Positions 41,200 through 51,300 of a DNA stretch of 64,000 nucleotides are shown piece after piece (within the stretch, counting starts at the first letter, position 1; every line of letters starts with the position of its first letter). Source of the stretch: Spirochaetia bacterium UBA5763 (GTDB taxonomy: Bacteria > Spirochaetota > UBA4802 > UBA5550); contig DIEX01000030.1 of the NCBI GenBank assembly GCA_002418835.1, positions 62,001-126,000 on the forward strand, in the 5' to 3' direction. The translations under genes and the position numbers were made by a program. A model generated the notes under the pieces. The model was not told the DNA's origin. It did no database searches and was given only the letters and a program-made list of their open reading frames with translations.

Positions 41200-42389
41200 A
41201 ACTGGAAGACTATAAAGATATTTCAGCACGATGTTCACAGTGCAACTTCTGTCAGGCCGCATGCCCTGTCTTCAGGTCAAAGGGCTCAGAGAACTGGCTC
41301 GCAAGAAACAGGCTTAATCTTATACGCGAAGTGCTCATTGAAAAGACAATGGAGCCCACTCCCCGCTTCACCGAAATACTTGAAACGTGCCTCCTTTGCA
41401 CAGGATGCACGCAGAGCTGTTCCAGCATGGTACCTGTTGATGAGATAATCATTGCTGCACGCAGCCGCATGGCTGAATATGCCGGGGGAGTTTCATCCTT
41501 GAAAAAGAAACTATTCTCCGGAGTAATAAAAAACAGCTCCGCCATGAACCTCATGGTAAAAGCAGGGGCCGTTGCGCAGAAATTCGGCATGGCACCAGGC
41601 AACCTCCCGCAGATGTCATCAAAGCCATTCTTCAGCAGGCGGAGCGGCACACTTAAGCCTGATGGAACAGCCGAAGCCCGTGTCGCATACTACGCCGGAT
41701 GCGGTACGAACTTTTTCTATCCTGAAACAGGGGAGGCTGCAACAGATATACTCCTTAAAATGAATACTGAAGTTATTATACCTGAAGGTTTAACCTGCTG
41801 TGGAATACCGCTTCTTTCAGAAGGTGATATAGAGGGAGCAGCGGAAGTATTCAGAAAAAACATTGAAATACTCGCCTCCATTGAATGTGATAAAATTTTA
41901 ATGGAATGCACATCATGCATAATGATGTTTATGAAGAAGGGCCCGAAACTCTTTGCAGCAGATGATCCCGTAATGGAAAAAGTTAAAGCAGTAAATGCAA
42001 AGATTGAAAATGCCCTGACATACATTTATCAGAAAAAAAATTCCGGCATAAATAAAAAGGCACAGGGAAGCTTTACCTGTCATGTTCCGTGCCACCTTAA
42101 TAAATCGGGGAAAGGCCCGGGTACTGCGGAGATACTACAGGCACTTACAGGCGCGGAATACAGGGAACTTGATGAACCTGAATCATGCTGCGGTGCGGGG
42201 GGGGCTTATTACATGAAAGATAAGGAGTTAAGCGAAACTATCCGTGAAATCAAACTTAAGGATATCAGGAAAAGAGAGGCCTCTGTTTTAGTAACGGAAT
42301 GCCCCATGTGCAGATATTACATCAGCAGGGGTATACCTGAAATGGAGGTAATGCACCCGTTGGAATTCATAAAGGTGAGCATGATCTGA
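41196..42389 (+). CDS. Iron-sulfur CCG-domain subunit, GlcF-like
   Basis: 397 aa. Two N-terminal [4Fe-4S] motifs, CSQCNFCQAACPVF near 10-23 and CLLCTGCTQSC near 65-75, then two CCG domains: YYAGCGTNFFYPETG with LTCCGIP near 200, and CHVPCHLNKSG with ESCCGAGGAYYM near 330. CCG domains bind noncubane clusters in heterodisulfide-reductase-like and glycolate or lactate oxidase electron-transfer subunits. It partners the FAD subunit encoded just upstream and passes electrons to quinone, ferredoxin or a flavoprotein. Start overlaps the previous stop by 4 bp. Confidence 0.92.
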   Translation: MKLEDYKDISARCSQCNFCQAACPVFRSKGSENWLARNRLNLIREVLIEKTMEPTPRFTEILETCLLCTGCTQSCSSMVPVDEIIIAARSRMAEYAGGVSSLKKKLFSGVIKNSSAMNLMVKAGAVAQKFGMAPGNLPQMSSKPFFSRRSGTLKPDGTAEARVAYYAGCGTNFFYPETGEAATDILLKMNTEVIIPEGLTCCGIPLLSEGDIEGAAEVFRKNIEILASIECDKILMECTSCIMMFMKKGPKLFAADDPVMEKVKAVNAKIENALTYIYQKKNSGINKKAQGSFTCHVPCHLNKSGKGPGTAEILQALTGAEYRELDEPESCCGAGGAYYMKDKELSETIREIKLKDIRKREASVLVTECPMCRYYISRGIPEMEVMHPLEFIKVSMI

Positions 42390-42669
42390 AAACTGAATAT
42401 ATTACTCAAAGTATTATTTTTAACAAAAAAACATGCAGCGTATAAAAAAACCTTGATATTTTTCACAATAACATTAAGAATTAATGTATATATATAATAG
42501 TTGGGGGTTAACCGGCCCCTGCAATGGTTTTATTGTAAGAGCAGCACCCTTTATAAACATCAGACAGTCCTTCAGCATCTTTGCATGAAGAGTGCTCTCT
42601 CATTATACGCATATTGCTTTCTAAGGTGCGTAGCTTTGTTGCGTTGCAAGAGACTGAGGTGAAACTGCA

Positions 42670-42963
42670 ATGAAAGAGAAACAGGTAAAAAGGATTTCTG
42701 AATGCCTTTTGTGCAGAGAGCATATCATGCAGACCAGCTGCGCCGTGGTGTGCAGCTATTTCAGGGATTCATACCGCGAACTTCCCGTTGCATTATGCGA
42801 TGATCCTTCCATGGATTATATTGAGGATTGCCCCAGGCTTCTCAGGAATGCAAGGGACACAAAGCCGGGTATGAGATACATCCCGCGTACAGCGAGAGAA
42901 AAGGGAGCAGCACCTCTTATGAAACAGAGGCGCATGGGCCAGCTTGTAAAACTCTTCGGATAA
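42670..42963 (+). CDS. Small Cys-rich hypothetical protein
   Basis: 97 aa with six Cys: CLLC at 12-15, C24, C28, C43 and C54. The arrangement suggests metal binding, though no family is recognised. Basic C-terminus. GAGGTG lies 9 bp before the ATG. It is convergent with the pyruvate carboxylase gene, whose stop is 12 bp away, and is 280 bp after the GlcF-like gene, so it is probably not in that operon. The 71-codon frame on the opposite strand upstream is not preferred because it lacks a ribosome-binding site. Confidence 0.65.
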   Translation: MKEKQVKRISECLLCREHIMQTSCAVVCSYFRDSYRELPVALCDDPSMDYIEDCPRLLRNARDTKPGMRYIPRTAREKGAAPLMKQRRMGQLVKLFG

Positions 42964-42974
42964 GTAAAAAGATC

Positions 42975-45900
42975 CTACTGAATCTTAAGGAGCAGTTCAC
43001 CGGACTTAACTGTCTGCCCCTCTTTGACAATAATCTCGGAGATTGTGCCGCGTACAGGAGCCACAATATTAGTCTCCATCTTCATTGCCTCTATTACAAG
43101 AAGGCTCTGCCCTTCCTTAACTTCATCACCCTCTTTCACAAGTATTCTGAAAACGTTACCCGGAATGCTTGCTCCCAGTTCATTGGGATTGGCAGGATCA
43201 GCCATCTGCGTAAGCGCAACAGTCTTCTCCGACCTGTATGTCCTGTCAGGGATGGTTACCTCTCTCCGGTTTCCGTTAACCTCGAATACCACATGACGCA
43301 TACCCTCGGTATCCAGCTTCCCTATCTGCACAAGCTGAACTATATAGATCATCCCCTCAGCAAGTTCAACTTCAACAGGTACACCTCTTCTTAATCCTTC
43401 AAAGAATATCGGACTCTCCATCCTGCTGAAATCGCCATACTGTTTTTTAAACGCGACGTATTCATCAAAAACTTTCGGATAGAGAGCGTAACTCAGCATA
43501 TCCTTTTTATCCGGTGTGAAACCGTGTTTCTTTTCAATGATTCCCTGTATCTCATTAAAATCAACAGGAGGGAGGAGTTCACCGGGCCTGCATGTGATGG
43601 GCTCCTTACCCTTAAGGACAATCTGCTGAAGATCTGTTGAAAAACCCCCTTCAGGCTGTCCCATCATCCCCTCGAAGTATGAAACCACAGAGTCAGGGTA
43701 AGCCAGATCCTTCCCCTTCTCCACGATATTTTCAGGTGTGAGATCATTTTTTACCATGAATATAGCCAGGTCACCAACCATTTTCGATGAAGGTGTAACC
43801 TTCACTATATCCCCCATCATGAAGTTCACCTTCATGTACATCTCTTTAACTTCCCTGAACTTATGGCCAAGACCGAAACTCTCAACCTGTGACCTGAGAT
43901 TAGAATACTGCCCGCCAGGTATCTCGTACTTATAAACCTCAGCGGTACCCGATTTAAGCCCAGACTCAAACTGAGTATAAATCGGCCTTACGTCATCCCA
44001 GTAGTCCGCAATCTCCTGTATGCCGTCAAGGTTCAACTCCGTGTCGCGGACGGTGTTCTTCAATGCTGCCACAATTGAGTTAAGCGCAGGCTGGCTTGTA
44101 ATTCCAGACATATTGTTGAAACAGGCGTCAGCAATATCCACACCTGCCTCAGCAGCAAGGAGCACTGTAGCAACACCATTTCCGCTGGTATCGTGAGTGT
44201 GAAGGTGGATCGGTATCCCTATCTCCTGCTTAAGAACTTTAACAAGTTTCTCGGCAGCATAAGGTTTAAGGAGTCCCGACATATCCTTAATACCAAGGAT
44301 GTGTGACCCCATCTTCTCAATCTCTTTTGCTGTTTTTACGTAATATTCAAGTGTATACTTGTCCCTGCTGTCATCAAGTATATCACCTGTGTAGCATACA
44401 CAGGCCTCTGCAATTTTGCCGGTCTTCAGTGTTTCCTCTACAGCAACTTCCATACCCTTAAGCCAGTTGAGAGAATCGAATATTCTGAAAACATCTATTC
44501 CGCTCTCAGCAGACTGCTGAATAAAATCACGCACAAGGTTATCAGGGTAATTTGTGTAACCCACTGCATTGGCCCCGCGGATAAGCATCTGGAATAGTAT
44601 ATTCGGCACCTTTTTGCGGAGGTCCTCAAGGCGTTTCCAGGGGTCCTCTTTCAGGAACCTGTATGCCACATCATAAGTTGCGCCGCCCCACATTTCAAGT
44701 GAGAAGAGATCTCCCGCGAGAAAAGCAACAGGTTCAGCGATCTTCATCATGTCAAATGTTCTCATCCTTGTTGCCATGAGAGACTGGTGAGCGTCCCTGA
44801 AACTTGTGTCTGTCACAAGAAGTTTCTTCTGTTCCCTGATCCATTTCACAACACCGTCAGGCCCCTGCGAATCGAGTATCTGTTTAGTTCCGCTGAGATT
44901 ATTTGATTCCGGAATTTTCGGCACCCTGGCCATGTCGTATTCCCTTGTAAGCCCCTTGGTCTCATTAACCGCTTTCTCCCCGAAAAACTTCAGAAGTCTT
45001 GCTTCACCATCCTCCCGCGGCGCTATGTCAAAAAGCTCAGGCGTATTTTCAATAAAATTAGTGCCGCAGTCACCCTTACGGAAAACGGGGTGAGATAGAA
45101 CATTCAGCAGAAATCCTTCATTTGTCTTTACCCCCGCGATGACCAGTTCTCTTATTGAACGTTTGGATTTATTAATGGCATCCTCAAAAGTGCGGGAGTA
45201 TGAAATAACTTTTACAAGGAGTGAATCATAATAGGGACTTATAACTGATCCGGTATAACCGTTCCCTCCATCAAGCCTTATACCTGCACCGGAGCCTGTC
45301 CTGTAAACATCTATCCTCCCTGTGTCCGGAGCAAAGTTGTTTCCGGGATCCTCTGTAGTAATCCTGCACTGAATCGCATAACCGCGCGTGGTAACAGATT
45401 CCTGTGAAGGTATACCAACCTCCGGAGAATCGAGCCTGTATCCCTGAGCTAAAAGTATCTGGCTCTGAACAAGATCAATACCTGTAATCATCTCCGTAAT
45501 AGTATGCTCAACCTGTATACGGGGATTCATCTCTATAAAATAGTGCCGGCCGCTTGAATCCACAAGGAATTCCACAGTACCCGCGTTTCTGTAATTTACG
45601 GCTTTTGCAATCTTAAGCGCGTCAGCGCAGATAGCCTCTCTCTGCTTTTCAGAGATCGAGAGTGCCGGGGTGAACTCAATCACCTTCTGGTGACGTCTCT
45701 GAATTGAACAGTCCCTTTCATAAAGATGCACAAGGCTGCCGTAATTATCGCCAAGTACCTGAACTTCAATATGTTTCGGATTATCAAGATACTTCTCCAT
45801 GAATATATCGTCATTGCCGAAAGCCTTTCTCGCCTCATTGCGCGCGTTATGCAGGCCTGTGAGAAGTTCTTTCTCATCCCGGACGATCCTCATGCCGCGT

Positions 45901-46403
45901 CCGCCCCCCCCTGCTGAAGCTTTCAGCATAACAGGATACCCGCACCTTGCTGCAAAGCTCACTGCCTCTTCATCATCCTTGATGGGCTGCTCAACTCCCG
46001 GGATGGTGGGCACCTTAACGCTCTGAGCAACAAGCTTTGACTGAATCTTGTCACCCAGGCTTTCGATCATCTGTGCTGTGGGCCCGATAAACTCTATGCC
46101 TGCTTCAGTACACTTTGCCGAAAAATCAGGATTCTCCGCAAGAAAGCCGTACCCGGGATGTATGGCATCCACACCCTTCTTCAGGGCAAGATTAATAATC
46201 TCATCAATCCCGAGGTATGCCTCTATGGGCCCCTTGTTTTTACCGATAAGGTAGGACTCATCAGACTTTGTCCTGAAGAGTGCATATCTATCCTCACTGG
46301 AATAGATTGCCACTGTACGGATCCCCAGCTCATGGCAGGCCCTTATAACCCGTATTGCAATCTCCCCCCTGTTTGCTATTAAAACCTTCTTGAATATTTT
46401 CAT
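42975..46403 (-). CDS. pyc: Pyruvate carboxylase
   Basis: 1142 aa from ATG 46403, which has GGAGAG 7 bp upstream; the frame runs to 46445 without support. Domain order: biotin carboxylase (about 1-450, with LIANRGEIAIRVIRA, KASAGGGGRGMR and the EMNPRIQVEH block), carboxyltransferase (about 525-800, FRDAHQSLMATRMRT and the metal site in LHTHDTSG), the conserved post-CT region, and a biotin carrier domain with EAMKMETN, the biotinylated Lys near 1108. Makes oxaloacetate from pyruvate and bicarbonate using ATP, replenishing the TCA branch. Single polypeptide form, normal length. Confidence 0.95.
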   Translation of the reverse strand: MKIFKKVLIANRGEIAIRVIRACHELGIRTVAIYSSEDRYALFRTKSDESYLIGKNKGPIEAYLGIDEIINLALKKGVDAIHPGYGFLAENPDFSAKCTEAGIEFIGPTAQMIESLGDKIQSKLVAQSVKVPTIPGVEQPIKDDEEAVSFAARCGYPVMLKASAGGGGRGMRIVRDEKELLTGLHNARNEARKAFGNDDIFMEKYLDNPKHIEVQVLGDNYGSLVHLYERDCSIQRRHQKVIEFTPALSISEKQREAICADALKIAKAVNYRNAGTVEFLVDSSGRHYFIEMNPRIQVEHTITEMITGIDLVQSQILLAQGYRLDSPEVGIPSQESVTTRGYAIQCRITTEDPGNNFAPDTGRIDVYRTGSGAGIRLDGGNGYTGSVISPYYDSLLVKVISYSRTFEDAINKSKRSIRELVIAGVKTNEGFLLNVLSHPVFRKGDCGTNFIENTPELFDIAPREDGEARLLKFFGEKAVNETKGLTREYDMARVPKIPESNNLSGTKQILDSQGPDGVVKWIREQKKLLVTDTSFRDAHQSLMATRMRTFDMMKIAEPVAFLAGDLFSLEMWGGATYDVAYRFLKEDPWKRLEDLRKKVPNILFQMLIRGANAVGYTNYPDNLVRDFIQQSAESGIDVFRIFDSLNWLKGMEVAVEETLKTGKIAEACVCYTGDILDDSRDKYTLEYYVKTAKEIEKMGSHILGIKDMSGLLKPYAAEKLVKVLKQEIGIPIHLHTHDTSGNGVATVLLAAEAGVDIADACFNNMSGITSQPALNSIVAALKNTVRDTELNLDGIQEIADYWDDVRPIYTQFESGLKSGTAEVYKYEIPGGQYSNLRSQVESFGLGHKFREVKEMYMKVNFMMGDIVKVTPSSKMVGDLAIFMVKNDLTPENIVEKGKDLAYPDSVVSYFEGMMGQPEGGFSTDLQQIVLKGKEPITCRPGELLPPVDFNEIQGIIEKKHGFTPDKKDMLSYALYPKVFDEYVAFKKQYGDFSRMESPIFFEGLRRGVPVEVELAEGMIYIVQLVQIGKLDTEGMRHVVFEVNGNRREVTIPDRTYRSEKTVALTQMADPANPNELGASIPGNVFRILVKEGDEVKEGQSLLVIEAMKMETNIVAPVRGTISEIIVKEGQTVKSGELLLKIQ

Positions 46404-46806
46404 TAAACTCTCTCCATTTAAAATGAATCTTTTATTTTTCTTCATCCGCTGTTGTAATTTAAAATTTTGCCCTGATTTTCCTGCAGAAGGTTAGAAAGGG
46501 AAATCCGTACGGCTTTAACAACCGGGGTTATGAAGAACTGTAATTACAGAAAAAACTTTTTCTGTAGAAAATCAGAGACCGGTTAATTTCATGCTGTGTC
46601 AATTATAAAAATTTACCGAATTCCGGATTTTTTTTACCTGAATTATTATCTGGTTCAATAATTCAAAAAAAGTCACAAAATAACAGCAATAACCAGATAT
46701 TTCCACCGACAAAAAACAGCACTTCCCCTGACTAAAAAATATTGAAACTGCTTCATTAAATATATTTATTTATAAGAATAATCCTTAGTGATAAACGAGG
46801 TGTCCT
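46404..46806. other. 403-bp divergent gap upstream of pyc and the hydrogenase gene
   Basis: AT-rich gap with promoters presumably for both directions, though none is clean. It includes the palindrome TACAGAAAAA-AC-TTTTTCTGTA at 46545-46566, a 10-bp inverted repeat that could be an operator or a bidirectional terminator-like hairpin. No coding frame. Confidence 0.5.
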
Positions 46807-48366
46807 ATGCCTGAACTTAAACGTCTTAATATATTCGAAAAAATGCGCGGGCTTTACACTGATATAATGCATATCAGGAGGAGCACTCTGATAGAAATTG
46901 CAAAGATGGTGATGGAGGAGAAGTCTGCTGAATTCGTTGAGATGATCCCCTTTAATGTTATACAGAGAGACGTTCCCACTTTTAGGGATTCGGTTTTTGC
47001 TGAACGTGCAATAATACGGGAGAGGGTGAGACTCGGTTTCGGCCTTGACCTGCAGGAGTTCGGTAAGCACTCACCGGTACTCTTTGACGTAAAGGCCGCT
47101 CTCACAGATAAAAAAATATTGCAGAAACCGATTGTCAACGTAATCAAAATAGGATGTGAAAGGTGCCCCACTGACTCATTCATGGTGTCCAATTTATGCA
47201 GAGCATGCATAGCTCACCCCTGTACAATTGTCTGCCCTAAGAACTGCATAGCAAAAGATGATAATGGCGCGGTCATTGACCAGGAAGCCTGCATCAGGTG
47301 CGGCAAGTGCGCACAGGTCTGCCCCTATAATGCTATTATCTACAGGGAACGCCCCTGCTCTGCCGCATGTGGTGTTGACGCAATCAGATCAGACCAGTAC
47401 GGCTTTGCAGAGATCGATCATGATAAATGCGTAAGCTGCGGACAGTGTATTGTATCATGCCCCTTCGGAGCCATAGGTGAAAAATCGGAGATGGTACAGA
47501 TTCTTTACGCGCTGAAAAAAGCTTCAGAGGGTGGCCCTCCTGTATGGGCGGAGATTGCCCCGAGTTTCACCGGACAGCTTGGAGAGAAAGTTACCGCCGG
47601 GCAGTTCGTTGAAGCTGTTAAGCGCCTCGGCTTTGCGGGTGTAATGGAGGTGGCTTACGGAGCTGATGTTGATGTTCTGCACCTGGCGAAAGATCTTGCT
47701 GAAATATTAAGCGGAAAGGATAATGGAGATAAACCCTGCTTCATAGGGACAAGCTGCTGCCCGTCATGGGCCCAGGCAGCACGTAACAACTTCCCTGAAC
47801 TGAGCGGGAGGATAAGCAAATCCTTTACACCGATGGTGGAAACTGCTAAAAAAATAAAGGAGAAAGTTCCTGATGCAAGAATTGTTTTCATAGGGCCATG
47901 CATATCCAAAAAGGATGAATGTTTCGCACCGGAAGTTGAAGGGCTTGTTGATCACATAATGACTTTTGAAGAGCTGAACGCACTGGTTACGGCAGCAGGG
48001 ATAGACGCTGCTAAACTTCCTGACAATGAAGAGCTTAATGATGCCTCTGTATCAGGGAGAAAGTTCCCTGTTGCCGGCGGTGTTGCTGAAGCTATTATAG
48101 CGCAGACAAAAGTTATCACAGGGGACAACAGAGATATTCCTTATGCTGCGGCAGATACTCTGGAAAACTGCATGAAGCTGCTGAAAGATATCAAACTCGG
48201 GAAGATTAAACCCGCTCCTCTCCTTGTAGAGGGGATGGCCTGTCCATTCGGATGCATCGGAGGGCCCGGCACAGTCTCCGGACTTCTGAAAGCGAAAAAA
48301 AGCGTCAGGGATTTTGCAGAGACTTCAAAGTGGAAGCTCCCTTCAGATTATCTTCAGCGCAGATAA
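46807..48366 (+). CDS. [FeFe]-hydrogenase, group B-like
   Basis: 519 aa. N-terminal iron-sulfur region with CERCPTDSFMVSNLCRACIAHPCTIVCPKNC and two ferredoxin motifs, CIRCGKCAQVCPYNAI and CVSCGQCIVSCPFGAI. The H-cluster domain shows motif L1 TSCCPSW near 315, L2 IGPCISKKDE (the common form is MPCxxKxxE) and L3 EGMACPFGCIGGPG (one Gly replaced by Pro compared with the classic GCxxGGG). Deviations of this kind are seen in group B enzymes of anaerobes. It should couple ferredoxin to H2 or sense redox. GAGGTG precedes the ATG. Its last 62 bp overlap the convergent kinase gene. Confidence 0.88.
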   Translation: MPELKRLNIFEKMRGLYTDIMHIRRSTLIEIAKMVMEEKSAEFVEMIPFNVIQRDVPTFRDSVFAERAIIRERVRLGFGLDLQEFGKHSPVLFDVKAALTDKKILQKPIVNVIKIGCERCPTDSFMVSNLCRACIAHPCTIVCPKNCIAKDDNGAVIDQEACIRCGKCAQVCPYNAIIYRERPCSAACGVDAIRSDQYGFAEIDHDKCVSCGQCIVSCPFGAIGEKSEMVQILYALKKASEGGPPVWAEIAPSFTGQLGEKVTAGQFVEAVKRLGFAGVMEVAYGADVDVLHLAKDLAEILSGKDNGDKPCFIGTSCCPSWAQAARNNFPELSGRISKSFTPMVETAKKIKEKVPDARIVFIGPCISKKDECFAPEVEGLVDHIMTFEELNALVTAAGIDAAKLPDNEELNDASVSGRKFPVAGGVAEAIIAQTKVITGDNRDIPYAAADTLENCMKLLKDIKLGKIKPAPLLVEGMACPFGCIGGPGTVSGLLKAKKSVRDFAETSKWKLPSDYLQRR

Positions 48367-51300
48367 ATGTTATCCTGAACTCAGTTCCGCCGTTTTTGAC
48401 TATACTGAGTTTGCCATGCAGCTGCTGGACAAGCATATTCACAAGGGATAGGCCGAATCCCTTTGATTTCGCAATTTTCACCGCATCCGGGAGGCCCACA
48501 CCGGAATCCTTCACTGATATTTCCACTGTTTTGCCGCAGAGTTTTTTCATCCTGATCATAATAGAGCCTGGATTCCCATCCGGGAAAGCGTATTTCAGTG
48601 CATTTGTCAGGAGTTCATTTATAATCATACCTGAAGGGAAGAGCATTGATGAATCGAGCCTGAAATCTTCTATATCCTTTTCAATGCTGATTTTTCGGTT
48701 CCTGATATAAGTTGCTGAAATTTTTTCTATCAGGTCAGTGAGATACTCATAAACAGAAACACTTCTGCAATCCTCGGATCTGTAGAGCATCTCATATATA
48801 CTCATCATACTTATAACCCTGCTGCGCGCGTCCTGTATTGCCTCAACAGCAGCAGGATCCTCAAGAGTGTCAGCCTGAAGATAGAGGAGAGATGAAATTG
48901 ATCCCATATTATTTTTGATCCTGTGGTGAACCTCTTTCAGCAGAAGCTCCTTCTCTTTCAGCAGGCTCAGTACCTTCTCCTCAGCTTTTTTACGCTCAGT
49001 TATATCAAGAAGGAGCGCAAAAAAACCGTTCACAACGCCATTGGTGATATGCGGCACATACTCCGCCCTGGCAATGTGTTCATTCCCTTCCCTGTCTGTC
49101 ATAGTATTTTCGAACAGAACTCTCTCGCCATTAAGAGCCCGCATATAATACGGCTTAGCCTTTATGTAATAAGACTGCTCAACCATATCTTCAAGGTGAT
49201 GCCCGGGGAAATCATCCTTGGATCTTCCGTGCCATTCAGCGTACGCCTTGTTTACGTAGACATACTTTTCATTGTTATCCACATAGGCCAGGTAAGCAGG
49301 GAGCCCGTCCATGATTATCTGAAGCTTCACTTCGCTGTTCCGCAGAGCATCTTCAGCATGCTTACGGTCAGTGATATCTCTTGAAACTCCAAGGATACCG
49401 TAGATTGATCCCTTTTCATCCCTCAGAAATGAAAGCGAACTTTCAAGCCATATCCTGCTGCCATCCTTATGAAGATGTTCAAGGACAACCGCATTTAATG
49501 CACCGCCGGAAGCATTACATCCATCCATGCATCTTTGAAGCTCGCTGTTAAGAATAGAACGGACCAGCCCTCTGGTTTCCGGAACAACTGTATCCTCAAT
49601 TGTCTGGACGATAACCTCCTCCGGAGTATAACCTCTGATTTTCATAACAGAGGGGCTGACATATGTAAACCTGAGTTCAAGATCAGCAGCCCATATAATA
49701 TCTGCCGTATTATCAGCAATGAGCCTGTATCTCTCCTCGCTTTCTCTCAGGGCATCTTCCACAAATTTCCTGTCAGTTATATCCCTTGTAACACCGAGTA
49801 TACCGTTGATTTTACCATTTTCATCGCGCATAAATGACATTGAGCTTTCAAGCCAGAGTTTATGACCGTCTTTATGGTAATGCTCCAGCACAACCCTTCT
49901 TTCTCTGTCGGAAGGTGCTCCAGCACTGTCTTTTTCTAATTCTTCTTTTAAAATCGAATATACGAGATCAATAGAGCCTGGAGTTACTGTATCCTCAACC
50001 CTTTGTGTAAGAGCCTCTTCCGGAGTATACCCCCTGAGTTTATATACAGAAGGACTTGAATATGTAAACTTAAGATTGATATCCATAGTCCAGATATTGT
50101 CCGCAGTATTGTCAGCAAGCAGCCTGTATCTCTTTTCGCTCTCCCTGAGAGCATCTTCTGCGAGTTTTCTTTCTGTAACATCCCTGGTAGCACCCAGCAC
50201 CCCAACAGGGTTGCCATTATCATCCCTGATAAATGAGAGTGTGCTCTCAAGCCATCGTGTCTCCGCCTCAATATTGTGCTCAAACATAAGCCTGAGAGTC
50301 CTTCTGGGATCAGCACCGGCCCTGTCATTTTCAAGCTCTCTCTCAAGTGTGCGGCATGCAAGTGAAACTGATTCAGGGGACATGATATCTTTAACAGTAT
50401 ATTTCAGGACTTCATCAGGAGTATGCCCCTTCAGAGTAAATGCCGAAGGGCTGAGATATGTAAAACGGAGATCCAGATCCATTGTCCATATACTGTCCCC
50501 TGTATTGTCAGCAAGCAGCCTGTACCGTGATTCGCTTTCACGCAGAGCCTCTTCGGCCTTCTTCTGTTCAGACACATCTCTGTAGATTGTTACGATTTCA
50601 CCTGTTGGAAGTTTGAATGCATAATTATCGAACCAGAGAACAATACGGCCCCCTTTATAAATCCTGGTGGAAAAATTCTCAGTAATCCCGGTTTGCCACA
50701 CCCTGCGGTAGGAGGGTATTACATTCAGATTATCAATATCGTGCCTGACTTCTGCAAGTGATTTACCTATTACATCATCTATCCGGACATTCTGGAAACG
50801 GAGGGCTGCTCTGTTGGCATCATTTATAATGTAATCTGACGGCTGTGACCCGTCATTACGTATCTGAAACACCACGGCTCCGGCAGGCATATTATCGAAA
50901 AGCCCCCGCATAAGAGCCCCTCTTACAATTAACGCCTTCTGCGTGTTATGCTCCCCTGTAACATCACGGAAAATTATTACACGCCCGCGTATATTGCCAT
51001 AGCCATCCCTGATGGGGGAGCTGCTTTTGTCAATTCTGTAAACCGCTCCGCTCCTTGAGATGAGGATCAGTTTATTGCGCCATTCACCTTTTTTATTCAG
51101 ATAGAAAATTTTATCAAAGGGCTGCTCAGATACCTCGGCGTCTGTAACGTGAAAGACGTCATAAAGCGCCTGTCCAGCCGCATCCTCAAGTTTCCACCCT
51201 GTGATGTTTTCAGCAGCCCTGTTCATCCGTACAATTCTTCCGTCGCTGTCTGTGGAGATTACGCAATCAGCAATTGAATGGAGGGTAACATCAAGATACT

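Noticed and set aside
42508..42723. 71-codon minus-strand frame with several Cys
   Set aside because: No ribosome-binding site and it overlaps the start of a better supported plus-strand gene.
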